A DNA stretch of 64,000 nucleotides from the NCBI GenBank assembly GCA_015501585.1, contig JADNRY010000027.1, forward strand, positions 1 to 64,000, given 5' to 3'. The notes below the pieces were generated by a model that saw nothing but the letters and a program-made list of their open reading frames with translations, ran no database searches and had not been told where the DNA came from. Shown one piece after another: positions 22,890-33,924 of this stretch. How positions within the stretch are numbered: position 1 is the stretch's first letter; the number at the start of each line of letters is the position of its first letter. A program made the translations under genes and the position numbers. Source of the stretch: Rhodocollybia butyracea (taxonomy: Eukaryota; Basidiomycota; Agaricomycetes; Agaricales; Omphalotaceae).

Positions 22890-23765
22890 ACAATTCTTCC
22901 TCCAGATCTAAGTAATCTTTTTTTTTTCACCTTTGGACAACCTTTGGATTGGTACCGCAAGGCTCTGCGCATGCCATTTTTCGAGTGAGTCAACCGCAAG
23001 GGTGTGTATATTTTAAAACTTATATATCATGATGACTTTCAACCTTAAGAGCTTCTATAGCCTCTCCCCCCCTTCCCCTCCCTCCCCATACCTAAAGTAA
23101 ATAATTTCCCACAGCTATGCTGCTTGTTGGCTCTCCCAGGGATCCCTTTTCCTCTGGACCCAGTATTATCTCTACTGCACTCATCACAAATACCAAGAGC
23201 CTGTTTGAAGAAAAGTAAGACCACAATGATGTATTCAAGAAGCAGATAGAAGCAGCTAGCAAGATATAAAGACTGACCTTGACAAAGTCCCTCAACCAGA
23301 GCTCAATGGAGGGCCTGTAGTGTCAGGTACTGTATTCATTGAGCTAGGGGAGTTCTTTAGTATCTAAAAAGTTCAAGGTACCAAGTATTATAGAATAAAT
23401 CAACAATTTCCTTTTTTTTCCATCCCCTGCCAAGTCATCCCACCAAGTTGTATGTCAAGCCAAAAGAGGTTATCAGAGGGCGGCTTGGAAGAAAAGCGCA
23501 TGTGAAATATGACTGTGAGCTATGTACACCTCTAAAATCCAGTGTGCACTGTTGAACAGTCTAAGTCTCAGAAACTTCGAATTTTAGACCCAGAAAAACT
23601 GTATCTGGTACTAAACAGTCCATTGAGGGCCAGACAATGCTTTGACCTTAATAGAGACCGACTCTAATGTTTCCAATTGAATGTTCTCAATTCTTCTTGG
23701 CTCTTCTTTGCGTCCCCCGGGATCCTTCGTACCATATCCAGCTGTTCTTCCTTCGCTCATAAACA
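22890..23765. other. Spacer in the tRNA array
   Basis: No complete gene. A minus-strand exon pair can be drawn at about 23090-23295 (GGACTTTGTCAAG, an intron with GTCAGT, then GCTCTTGGTATTTG), coding a short Cys-containing peptide, but nothing joins it. Confidence 0.4.
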
Positions 23766-23867
23766 GCCTTCTTAGCTCAGTGATAGAGTGTTGCACTTGT
23801 ATATCACCAACCATAGCTTCTTCATAGTACAATGCAAAGGTCAGTCGATCAATCCGGCTAGGAGGCA
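23766..23867 (+). tRNA. tRNA-Thr(UGU), copy 6, probably a pseudogene
   Basis: Intron almost the same as copy 4. Two damaging changes: GAGT in the D-stem and ATCAATC in the T-loop, where T54 of the B-box is lost. A T6 run follows at 23888-23893. Confidence 0.75.
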
Positions 23868-24064
23868 ATAGGAGGCTGAAAATGATATTTTTTCTGTTTT
23901 TGATGTATTCGTCGGTACACAAACTACAGAAGTCCAATCCCATTGCTCAGTTGATTGGTTTGGTCCACAATTGGTATTTAGCAATCAGTCATACTTAGTC
24001 TCAATTCTTCGGATCCTCCCAGGATCCTTATATCATATCCAGCCTTTGCTCCCAATGGAATAAC

Positions 24065-24179
24065 GCCTCCTTAGCTCAGTGGTAGAGCATTGCGCTTGTA
24101 TAGACCCTGACGCGGCCGGTTCTGACTGAATGTCATTTATACAATGCAAAGGCCAGCCGTTCAATCCGGCTAGGAGGCT
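24065..24179 (+). tRNA. tRNA-Thr(UGU), copy 7, with 43-nt intron
   Basis: A second subtype: acceptor GCCTCCT/AGGAGGC and T-stem AGCCG/CGGCT are fully Watson-Crick, anticodon stem TTGCG/TGCAA. TTGTATA at the anticodon pairs with TATACAA at the intron end (7 bp). Discriminator is T. A T6 run follows at 24205-24210. This copy has the best stems of the array. Confidence 0.92.
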
Positions 24180-24376
24180 ATGTATAGTGCTAGTCTTGGA
24201 AGTATTTTTTGCTTTCAATGTATCTGTACACAAGATATGTACAGACTTCTACTGTCCCACTAGTACTAAATACTAAGCTGTTTGGTTGGTTGGGTCCACA
24301 TTTGCTCTCAATTCAATTCTTTGCACACTCCCAGAATCCTTATATCATATTCAGTCTTCCTTCCCAAATGCATAAC

Positions 24377-24488
24377 AACTCCTTAGCTCAGTGGTAGAGC
24401 GTTGCGCTTGTATGCCTGGAGCCCACCACTCCAACTGAATGTCATTTATACAATGCAAAGGCCAGCCGTTCAATCCGGCTAGGAGACA
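24377..24488 (+). tRNA. tRNA-Thr(UGU), copy 8, with 40-nt intron, acceptor end damaged
   Basis: AACTCCT against AGGAGAC loses the first two acceptor pairs; all other arms are intact. Intron ends ATTTATACAA as in copies 7 and 9. A T11 run follows at 24513-24523. Confidence 0.75.
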
Positions 24489-24684
24489 TGGTTTCGTGGG
24501 AGTTAAGGTAGATTTTTTTTTTTCGCTTTTGGTGTATTCAAGTTTGTCCAGACAGGACACGTACAGACTCCACTGTCCCATTAGTTCTGAACCACTCTGC
24601 TGGTTGGTCTACATTTGCTCTCAATTCAATTCCAGGACCTCATATCATGTTCCATAAATCAGGCATTTTTCCCAACTGCATAAC

Positions 24685-24805
24685 GCCTCCTTAGCTCAGT
24701 GGTAGAGCATTGCGCTTGTATACCTTGACGCTGATGCTTACGCGCTTACGACTGAATGTCATTTATACAATGCAAAGGCCAGCCGTTCAATCCGGCTAGA
24801 AGGCA
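24685..24805 (+). tRNA. tRNA-Thr(UGU), copy 9, with 49-nt intron
   Basis: One acceptor mismatch (AGAAGGC). It has the longest intron of the array, with the same TTTATACAA end. No run of four or more T is seen in the 60 bases after it, so a functional terminator may be missing. Confidence 0.78.
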
Positions 24806-24925
24806 TATCAGAGGACGGTGGTGGTACTAGAATAATTTCCCATTTGGATCTATGTATCACTACACATCGGTTCCCATTCCTTTGTATCCGCGTATAATCA
24901 TCTGCTTTCCTCCCAGCCATATAAA

Positions 24926-25037
24926 GCCTTCTTAGCTCAGTGGTAGAGCGTTGCAGTTGTATGGACACAAGTATGGATGCCTGTTATCACCTAATAGTAC
25001 AATGCAAAGGCCAGCCGTTCAATCTGGCTAGGAGGCA
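24926..25037 (+). tRNA. tRNA-Thr(UGU), copy 10, with 40-nt intron
   Basis: Stems pair, but position 32 is G and the normally invariant C61 of the T-arm is T (AATCTGGCT), which weakens the B-box. A T5 run at 25064-25068 follows. Confidence 0.75.
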
Positions 25038-25378
25038 TGTACTGGTATAGATTGAGGAGTGGATTTTTGTCTCATTGAGATCTCTGTTCTTTTCAAAACC
25101 GATCGCCGGTCCTCGGGTTCAGCCCTCAGCTGTATACACTTTCTCAATTCTTTGTATTTGACTGCACATCCCATTTGAGTACAATGTGGCACAAACTCAA
25201 CACAAACTAGGCAACTGTCGTGAGAAGTAACAAACCATTTCCACTAGTCACATCCTCCCCAACCTATACCACAAATTGTACCCTCGCTGAAGACCAGCTG
25301 TCATAAAAACGGTTTTGTACAAACTCTAAAAAAGGGGACTGATGATTCCGTGGTTATAGATATACCAGAATAACTCAC

Positions 25379-27022
25379 CCATATTGATAGGAGTGCCAAC
25401 TTCAGAAGAAACAGTGATGACGGACATCCCATAAATCAGGCCATTGAGCTTCACAGGTATCAGCGTGACAATGAAAACAACTGGAAAACAACGACAGCCC
25501 AGTCAAGGTGTTAAACTTACTTGAACAAAACCGAAGTTAGCAGGGTCAGGATCAGGTTGTATGATCTGAGCAGTGAATGTTTCTTTATACATGGCTCTGA
25601 AGACAATAGGATTCTTCCCATCAGGTCCTATCATGTTGATATTGTCCGTGTAGTCAATATGGTCTGAAGTAGGGATCCACACCGTAACCGTATAATACGG
25701 TTTACGGTTACGGTTTTACGGGTACCCGTAACCGTACTGTATAAGGCTTGCAAAGCTAGTTTACGGTTACGGTTACGGTACTCCCGTATACCGTATACTG
25801 ACCGTATATGTACGGCCGTATACGGGTACCATACGGCCCGTAAAATTACCCAGAAGCCAACAATGACAAGGAGGTTATCTGACTGCTTTTCTATTCATAT
25901 GGATACCACCAATGATATTTCCGTTGGAAAGAATTGCTTGCTTTCTGAAATTGAGCCCTCAACGCCAGGAAAAATGGTATAAGCTTTCATCACCACATCA
26001 GATCACTGTGGGAATTAATATACTTGTTGTTGAGGTGGTCCTCTGTTTGAATGCAGAGACTGTTTGTGTGGTGATACTATACCAGAATCAACATGAGACT
26101 CTTGAGCTTGTATTAAAAGTGAGTATATATGCACAAAATTCAAGTTTTAGGTCTGAGTAATTTTTATACGGCCGTATACCGTATAATACCCGTAACCGTA
26201 AGAGGCTTTTTGGATTTCTTTACGGTTACGGTTACGGTCCTACCGTATACCGTAAGTGACCGTAAATTATATGGTGCGGATCCCTAGTCTGAAGGCTGGT
26301 GAACATGTGTTTCATGTAACATGCATGAAAGATGAACATACAAGAGTATTTGTTATTCCCTATTTCAGAATCAAACGTCACTGGATAGTGGAACTTGTAT
26401 ACTAATGCCGGAGTAGTCCGCATTGTATAGACGGCGGGATTGTTGATAGGTACGGAAACCCGAATGTAATACTATCAAAGTAACATTTCTTGAATTGGCG
26501 TGACGGTAGGCATGCACATTTACAACCCAGTTTGAGTTATTAATCTGGTAAATTTGGCTCCCATAACTCATATTCAATTTTCAGCAAGGCAAGCACAGAT
26601 AAAACGTTTACTTATGGAAGCCCCTGGTACCGTGTGGTGGAGTGAGATGTTTCTTGATGCCACTGGTAAAGGAAATGAGAATTGGTATGATGGTTCACCC
26701 CCAGCAGACTTGCTGTAGTCACTAGAATTGGGGAATAATATAATAAGGCAACATCAGAAGCCTTTTAGGAGTGGCACGACCTACACAGTGATCTCAACTG
26801 CATTGGGAAAGTCAGTAACCATGGGCTGGAACCTACACACAAGTATACAATGAGGGCTCATGAACCACACAGTAGAACAAAGCCATACAATTTGGTGTTG
26901 TCCATGATAGCTTTCATGAGGGCATTGCGCGACTTTGCATTCTTCATGGCCACTTCTAATATGGTGTCGTATGAGCCAACTGACGCTGTGCCATCCTTGA
27001 ACACCTTTATGAGTGTGGCAAC
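25379..27022 (-). CDS. Multi-exon host gene of unknown function, carrying a hAT element in an intron
   Basis: Exons that join in phase: 26889-27022 (VATLIKVFKDGTASVGS and KNAKSRNALMKAI), 26785-26832 (FQPMVTDFPNAVEIT), 26612-26721 (SKSAGGEPSYQFSFPLPV), then a region near 26342-26580 whose internal frame I cannot settle (NWVVNVHAYRHANSRNVTL and VSVPINNPAVYTMRTTPAL), 25521-25663 (HIDYTDNINMIGPDGKNP and QPDPDPANFGFVQ), and 25379-25448 (LNGLIYGMSVITVSSEVG). Donors are GTATGG, GTAGGT, GTAAAC, GTATGT, G-TAAGT and GTGAGT. Both ends of the gene are missing. The strand-rich, repeated aromatic pattern suggests beta-structure, but I recognise no family. Confidence 0.5.
25670..26286. mobile_element. Non-autonomous hAT element, 617 bp
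   Basis: Ends are TAGGGATCCACACC and GGTGCGGATCCCTA (inverted). The 8-bp target duplication GTCTGAAG is exact (25662-25669 and 26287-26294), as expected for hAT. The subterminal 180 bp at each end are full of overlapping palindromic CCGTA/TACGG and GTAACCGTAAAC motifs; the middle is ordinary sequence with no transposase. Confidence 0.88.
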
Positions 27023-27873
27023 CTGTTGTGTTGAATATCAGCAGATATCAGTATCATTGTTATGATTGATCAAGCTCATAGTTATCTCACACTCATTATT
27101 TACACGTACTTACACATACTTATTTCCTATCACCCCCATTACCAGTATATATTGTGCTTTTCACTTTATTCTGCCGTTGTGCTATATATTATCCCGAGTG
27201 GTAATATCGTGTTCTATTTTATTATCCAACATGTTGCAAATTGACCTCGCCGTTCTCTGCATTGTCATGTTGGAATATTACTCCATATGTACAAGGATCA
27301 GTATACTTTGCTTTGACATCTCTTTATTATATGCCTATTAGAGGTTGATCGATAAGGCAGACAGTGTACTCTACACTGTTAGTAGGCTCTGGTCACACAG
27401 ACACAGAGGAGACGAAGGTCCAGACACAGACACAAACAGAGAAAACACAACTTGATATTCCACAAGTACATACAGGATTAAATACGAGTCCAGCGAGTTA
27501 ATAATAAGTACAACGCGTGAAGCGTTCACAGACGGAGTGAGAGTAATAAGACGAGAGTGGAATGGAGCACAAGGTAAGTAAGTAAGAATAGACGAGAGCA
27601 CGATAATAGAGCAATGGCGAGTGGGCAGGATAAAGATAGTACAACTAGTTCACATACCAGTAGTTACAGCGAGAGAGAACGTTCCATAGATAGTAACGAA
27701 GTGGGAAGACTGTTCCATAGTAAGTATAATGAAGTTGATAGATGAAGAAGTCCAACAATGCCATTAGCTTACTATATACTGTACAGTTGGTACTATACCA
27801 TGCTAGACAGCGTTTTTGGGCTTCCTCAGTTGGTTTTCATTATCCACTGAGTTTAATTCATTCCTACAGATTA
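27023..27873. other. No supportable gene
   Basis: AT-rich sequence, then a purine-rich stretch (27400-27760) with composition like an LTR. A TGTTAG start at 27377 has no convincing partner end or target duplication. Confidence 0.4.
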
Positions 27874-28086
27874 CATCAAGAAAAGCTGTTTTTGCCTAGG
27901 TGACCCCAGAGTGGCCTAAAGCAAACTAGGTGACCTATGAATCCTATGGCATCCTAGGAATTTGGGCTTGTCCCTTGCCAGTCAAGGGACAAGCCCAAAT
28001 TCCTAGGATGCCATAGGATTCATAGGTCACCTAGTTTGCTTTAGGCCACTCTGGGGTCACCTAGGCAAAAACAGCTTTTCCTGATG
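27874..28086. mobile_element. Foldback element, CATCAGG family (copy a), near-perfect hairpin
   Basis: Two arms of about 103 bp match almost base for base around a 5-bp spacer (CCAGT). Ends are CATCAAGAAAAGC and GCTTTTCCTGATG. Flanked by TA on both sides (27872-27873 and 28087-28088). The arms contain repeated CCTAGG and GGTGACC-like motifs. No ORF. Confidence 0.88.
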
Positions 28087-28159
28087 TATGAGACTTGTTC
28101 TCTAATTAAAAGGAAGAAAAGAGAGACAGCAACAAAACTTACACTGGGGGCATTGACTG

Positions 28160-28506
28160 TGGCATCTGAAAGTTGGATGCTTTAATATCATCTCAATAGG
28201 CTCTCGATAGGCACCTTGAATGGCATCTGAGGATTGTGTCACACTTTTCTTTAGAGGTCTGAATCAATGGCCATTTATTTCTTTGGCAAGTCTTAAAGGT
28301 CTTTGAGGTAGAAACAAAATTCAGTGTTTGAGCCCTTTGTCGCTACTTCAAAGACCTTTGAGACTTGTTAAAGGGATGATTAGCCATTGTTTTGAGTTCT
28401 ATATATAAAAGTATGACAAGGCCAAAGGAGGGCCAGTGCGTGATTTTCAGATGCCACTCAAGGTGCCTATTGGGATGATATTAAAGCATCTGATTTTCAG
28501 ATGCCA
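28160..28506. mobile_element. TIR-bearing MITE, 347 bp
   Basis: Terminal inverted repeats of about 65 bp: TGGCATCTGAAAGTTGGATG at the left; the right end reads the same inverted, with GATGCTTTAATATCATC in both. Flanked by TG on each side. It lies immediately before the old copia gag. Confidence 0.7.
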
Positions 28507-28699
28507 TGGTCGATGCCTCCAGTGTTACCAAAAATGTTGTTTGGAACTTTGCTGAATATATCTAGACTCCTGGACGGGAAACAGCTTGTCGGTGAAGAAA
28601 ATTGGAGACCATTTAAACGGGAAATTCTGTTCATTGTCCAGTTGAATGGACTAGCTGGCTACATTGACAGTACCATTGATAGGGCTAACTATGGGTATG

Positions 28700-30400
28700 T
28701 GGGCAGAAGGCAAAACAACACAAACACAAACACACACAATCAGACTTTTGAGTTCTGGGGTAATTCAAGATTGATCAATGGGCTCTATTGCACAAAATGC
28801 TCTATAGTCTCCGGGGTTCTCTTTGTACTTAAACTATTCCTTTCAAAACAAGACTCTGGACTTCAAAACTTTCAAACAAGACAAGACTGGGACTTTAACT
28901 TTCAATCAATCAACAACAACAACAACAACAACAACAAGTGCAAAGTCTTTTTCTTTGTCTGTTCAAATGCAATCCAAGTTCATTCAAGTTCTGTCAGAAG
29001 CAAAAGCACTCTGAATAATTCTGTTCTTTCTTCTGCCAGAAGCACCCTATTACTACAAGCTTGGCAGCAAGCCAGTTAACCTGGGGAGGGAGGGATGCCT
29101 GCTCTTTCTGGAGGTATCCCCTTGATTATATACCCAAGGAGGACAAGAGTATTGGTAAGGGGAGCATGTGCTCTACATACAAGGCTGTATGGCATCATAT
29201 GGTCAATTCTATTGTGAAATTTTACATCAGACTCCGAAACGGTGAGCAGAGACGCCCCATGAGGTCGTTTCACTCTATTCAGTTCCATTTCGGATCATAG
29301 ATGTTCAATCTTGAGTTCTTGGTATGTTCTTTTCCATTCATTCTCAATTGCCAGTACTTCCAGTAACTTATGACTGTAAGTCAGGGTGAACCAATAGTCC
29401 ACAGGCTCTATAAGTGAGGGAGGACTTGTATAAGGATGTATCTTAGCTATTTTCCGCCTCGATAATCGTCATCTAAGCCTTGCAACATTAAGTTTCATTC
29501 TAATCTTTGAAATACTGCTCCAAGGGGACAGATCTCAGTTCTATGCTGGAGCATTGGAACACCACCCGGGATCGGGACGTTTTACCGTATTTCCAACTCG
29601 TATAAACTCGTTTCAAGGGTTCATAAACTTTCTAAGGTCTCTGATTGATGGGCATTGAAGTATGAGCATATCTATAGAAATACAGGTATGTCTTCTCCTA
29701 GTACCTACTCAAATCTCGTCTCTATGGTCGGGGGACTCATGGAGTATAATGCGGGAGGGAAGGGGACGTCGACGGGACCTGTTCGGACTCGGTTTGACCC
29801 CCACTCCTGTCCTGTATCATCGTGCATTATTTGAAAATGAGGCATTTATCCCAACAACTGATGTAACCATGTTCTGGGACCGGAGAAGTACCCTGGATAC
29901 CGGTATTTCGATGCCGTCGGATGCCTATGCACTGCTTTTGTTTGTTCTAGTACTTCAGGGTCTCTGGTACATTTTGTTCCTTGCCCCAGATTGCCCTTTT
30001 GCATGTTCTAAGTTTTATACCCTTAGTAAGGTATTATCATTCTGAGTAAGCATTTCCTATGGAAGGGAAAGCTTGTAATTGAGTGCTTATCAGTAGTACG
30101 ATGTCAGAGTCGTCCCAACGGTCCGCAACATTGAAGGTTTCATAGAAAACGGCCTCCTGGCGAGGTAGTTTCAAGTAAATCAATTATATCAAATTCAGAG
30201 TATGGGCCGAAATGGCTGATGGTTTGAGATCAATGTTAGGCCGTCGTGCGCGTGAAGCGGTGGCAATAAAGGCGTTGTACGAGCGTGTCCGATTTGGGTT
30301 TCAGTGAACACAGCACTGGGAGAAGGTCTCCAAGTGTTGTGAACACTACGTATCATGCAAAGACTGTCTAGTAGTGGGCTTCAAGTCTAGTTTTAGACTC
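28700..30400. other. Unidentified insert within copia-1 gag
   Basis: Separates two parts of gag. It holds a (CAA)n microsatellite at 28911-28936 and some CAAAC-rich sequence. No transposase or terminal repeats were recognised. Confidence 0.45.
28911..28936. repeat. (CAA)n microsatellite
   Basis: About nine CAA units. Confidence 0.85.
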
Positions 30401-31678
30401 AAAAAGTCTTGGGGCATATCACCATATCCAGGCCGCAGCCAACTATGTACCCTACTGTCTACCTGCAGACACAGCCTACGCCGTTGTATAGCCCAACCCC
30501 ATGCTTCAAGGAATGGGAGTCTCGCAACAGGCTTGTCACCAGGGTGGTTATCTCAAACATCATTGACCCAACTGGCCTGGGCATCAATGAGACTAAGTGT
30601 GCTTCTGAGATCTGGCAACACCTTGTAAAACACTTTGGAAAGGGTGACAAAGCCTGTATCCACCTTGCAGACACCTCCCTTCGTAATGTAAAATAACTAC
30701 AATTCAATCCCACTGAGTTGACCATGGAAGACCATGAGAAAAAGATGAGCAACCTCCTGAAGAAGGTAAACAACCTGGGAGGAACCGTCCCAGACATGCA
30801 ATTCTGTCATATTGTGCTTGCATCGATGCCTACCGAGTGGAAACTCTATGTGCTGAACATGCCGGGAACATCAAGCACTGACATGTTCACGTATCTCCAT
30901 ACCTTGTGGATACAGAAGGAAGAAGAGAGGAAGGACGGGGAGAGGGACAGCGAGTCAAGGTGCTCATGGCTGTGCATGCACCGGTGAACCCTCCACCCCA
31001 ATCTGCAAACCAGCAACCCCATCAGGAAAAGTCTTATTTACTTAAGTCAACCTGAGCTGGCTTGAGTATGTATTCCAACCCCAAGCTGACTTGAGTCAAC
31101 TTGAGTAAATATTCCAACCCTAGGTTAACTCAATCTGACTTGGGTAGATGGCTACAACTTAGGCCAATCAGGTCATTTAAGTTGACCTGAGTGAACTTGA
31201 GGATTCTGATCCAAACCCCCAGGTTAACTCAGGTTGACTTGGGTAGATGGCTTTAACTCAGGCCACTCAAGTCAACTTGAGAATTCTGATGCTACTCAGG
31301 TCAGCTTGAATCACTTCAGTATAGACTTACAACTTATGCAGACTTAGGCAAACTCAAGCTTATCTCAAGCCAGTAGAGTATTCAGTGTAAGGAACCAATT
31401 TTTACTATTTGTATAGTATACTTCAAACAAACAGGCAGAAATCTACTGTGTTTATACTCTACTACTATAGACTAGGAACTTGTAATAATAAGATGCTTTT
31501 GTGGTGTGCACACAGAGGAGAGCACAGTGCTTAAAGTAGTAAAAACTTCCTAACTGTGGAATGAAATAAAGGAGAGACAGTCACTCAAAATGGCAGGAGT
31601 AATCCTAATGAGCCCTGGACTGTAAAAAAACCCAAGGTAAATTGAAGGAGATATGAAGAATACTGTATCTTGTGGTGT

Positions 31679-31733
31679 GGCGTTTGGGCGCTAATTTAAG
31701 CGCCTTGCGCCGTGAGCTGTCTACAATCAAAAC
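31679..31733. repeat. Partial copy of the GTAGACAGC palindrome
   Basis: GGGCGCTAATTTAAGCGCC and GTGAGCTGTCTACAA match the 63-bp unit at 38488 in inverse orientation; the other end is changed (GGTGTGGCGTTTGG). Confidence 0.6.
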
Positions 31734-31863
31734 AAGTTTGGCTACTACTAAGTACTAATACTATACTACAAACATTGTTCACTGTAAGTATCTAGTATAT
31801 TTACTTACAATTTTACTAGGTCTTTGTACTAATACTTGTGAATGGTGTCAACACAAGTGCCAT

Positions 31864-31977
31864 TTAAGCGCCTTGGCCATCACCCAGATTAGGAAGTTCT
31901 TTCCTAGTTATGCACGAAGTACTTCCTCTGTAACTAGGAAAGAACTTCCTAATCCAGGTGATGGCCAAGGCGCCTAA
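31864..31977. repeat. 114-bp inverted repeat
   Basis: Arms of about 48 bp: TTAAGCGCCTTGGCCATCACC with GATTAGGAAGTTCTTTCC, inverted at the right end. A likely MITE; its end (TTAAGCGCCTTG) also matches the core of the palindrome at 31679. Confidence 0.8.
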
Positions 31978-32339
31978 TTGTAGTCTGCTCTTTACAATAG
32001 TTATAAGATGTTAAAAACATTGTACAATCATACTTGTGCAAAGTTTGTACGAAAACGATAATTATAAGATGTTAAAAACATTATACACTTATACAATACT
32101 TGCACAAAGTTTGTGTGAAGTTTGTATTTGTACGAAAGTCTGTGCAAAGTTTATTGCTCTTTTCAAAAATAATGGTTTTGGGAAAAAAAAAAAAGTTTCG
32201 TTCAAGCTCTGATCGGATGAGATGACGTAGACGTGTATCACATGCAACGCAGGTCGCTTCATTCCTTGTCTATTGTCTTTTGTTCAGTTTATCTTCATCT
32301 TGTGTTCAGTCCATCTTAATATTTGTCTTTGCTGCTATC

Positions 32340-33681
32340 ATGAGTGACTATGAAGATGAGCCTGGTGCAGGAGAGTTTGACGATGAGCCAAGTACAATTC
32401 TACTTTTTTTTCAATGTGTCTCCTCCTAATGTACTATAGAATGCATCTTTAATGAGGGCCTCGGTATATGTTACAGTCCATCTATCAAGCCTACTCATCC
32501 TCCTCTGCGTCCTGGAGCCAAACCTTGTCGTGCTAATGCAAAGAAGCCTGCTGCAGTGCTCTGCGAAGCTTTTTACTGTCACAAAGATACTTATATCGCT
32601 GATCTTCTGGATACCGCTCTCTCTCATGTGCAAGAAAAGCGCAACGGACCCAATGAACTTGATTTCAAGATTGTCACCAATACTGTTCAACGCAACTTTG
32701 ATATTATCTGGAACGCTGGACGTGGCGAGAAGGGAATGCTTAACACAGCTGAGGGCTACAAAGACATGTTACGCCAATGTACAGGGAACATCGATCTTTG
32801 CATTGAGGAATATGACACTGTATGCACTATTTCAATATTCTACCATTCAGATTGTCTGATCATATGCATGTCTTTTAGGTAGAAGCCGAGGACAAGGACG
32901 ATGATGGAGATGACGAACAGACACAGAATTGAAAGAAGCGGAAAAAGGTATGTTACCATTTCAATTCCTTTTGAATGTCTCTAACAGTGATCTTAGACTC
33001 CAGAGCTTTCAGAAGAGCAAATCCAAGAAAATGATTTTATTACAAAGTTGACGACAGACTATCGTTGTCAAGACCAAAAATGTAGCTCTCCTCAATGCTT
33101 TGTTGATACCGCTGGAACACACGTCAATCTTACTCTGCTTCACCTTTGTATCTGCGCCGCTGCAATGGTTTGTGCCTTTAGTTCCTTCACTTCACCCGCT
33201 TACTGCTATTCAGGCTGCAAATGCACCCAATGTCGACATGGAGCACCCGCCGCTCGATAAAGCCCCTTTCAAGGCATCTGATGGAAATGAGGTTGATATC
33301 GCTCTACTTGCCAGTCGTCGTCTTGGACAGGAACAGCAGCGAAATGCCCCGAATGTCTATGTGAACCTCAGTGGATTTGGTGATCTCATCCATCAGGCCC
33401 ACGCTCCTCTTCAGCCTCTCCCTAATGCTACACTCAACAATGCCTCTTCTCAACCTTCTTCTCAACCTTCTCTTTGTCCAAAGCTTTCGCTAACTGATTT
33501 TCGCGAGAAATACGGCCTTTCTTACACAATTTTATGCAAACTTGAAGCAGCAGATATAACCAGTCCTCATGGACTACGCTTCCTCTCTCCGACGGAGCTT
33601 CGTGAGGAGGTGCATCTTACGCTTGGTGAACAATGTGATGTGCTTGATGCCCTCGAACGCTGGACCAAGGGTATGGATTAG
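32340..33681 (+). CDS. Accessory gene of the Tc1/mariner element: acidic/NLS N-terminus, Cys motif, SAM-like C-terminus
   Basis: Five exons that join in phase: 32340-32391, 32440-32819, 32879-32947, 32997-33167, 33214-33681; introns have GTACAA, GTATGC, GTATGT and GTTTGT donors. About 379 codons. Order: acidic start (MSDYEDEPGAGEF), a domain with KKPAAVLCEAFYC, an Asp-rich stretch followed by KKRKK (possible nuclear signal), a Cys motif (YRCQDQKCSSPQCFVDTAGTH), a Pro/Ser linker, and a helical C-terminus (LSLTDFREKYGLSYTILCKL to VLDALERW) with the layout of a SAM domain. A TGA at 32930 precedes KKRKK, at a spot where CGA would fit. Lying inside the terminal repeats, it moves with the transposon. 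Similar Cys-plus-C-terminal-helix proteins are familiar in Agaricomycetes; role unknown. A DNA- or partner-binding helper of the transposase is one guess. Confidence 0.7.
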
Positions 33682-33924
33682 GTTCTTAACTTTACATGTC
33701 ATGGTGTACCGTGTTACTACATTATACTTGTATTCTTTTGCTGTCTCTTGCTACATTATGCTCAGTTTTTGTTGCTATAATCATGTTGCTCACTATGTTA
33801 CACTCGTTGCATGCATGTATTGTACACTAGTTGAATTTCTCACTACATGATCATAAGAACGTGAACGCAAAAGCGCTCTTAAGATTACAATCACAAAAGC
33901 ATCGTAAGATTACAGACACAAAAA

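Larger units (their letters stand above)
28507..31019 (+). pseudogene. copia-1 gag, broken
   Basis: GEENWRPFKREILF and LNGLAGYIDSTI match the N-terminal gag pattern of the second copia (NWIPFKQQV and GLDGYLRGAI). After an unrelated stretch of about 1.7 kb the gag body resumes: FKEWESRNRLVTRVVISNII, LTMEDHEKKMSNLLKKVNN, VLASMPTEWKLY. One stop (TAA near 30695) and a frame change near 30950 are present. Role in life: capsid protein of the retrotransposon particle. Confidence 0.65.

Noticed and set aside
25676..25860. CCGTAAC-type repeats as telomeric or centromeric sequence
   Set aside because: The tract is short, palindromic, bounded by inverted ends and an 8-bp target duplication. It is a hAT terminus.
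27377..27785. Solo LTR starting TGTTAG and ending TGTACA
   Set aside because: The 5-bp flanks (TACAC and GTTGG) do not match, and no primer site or polypurine tract is seen.
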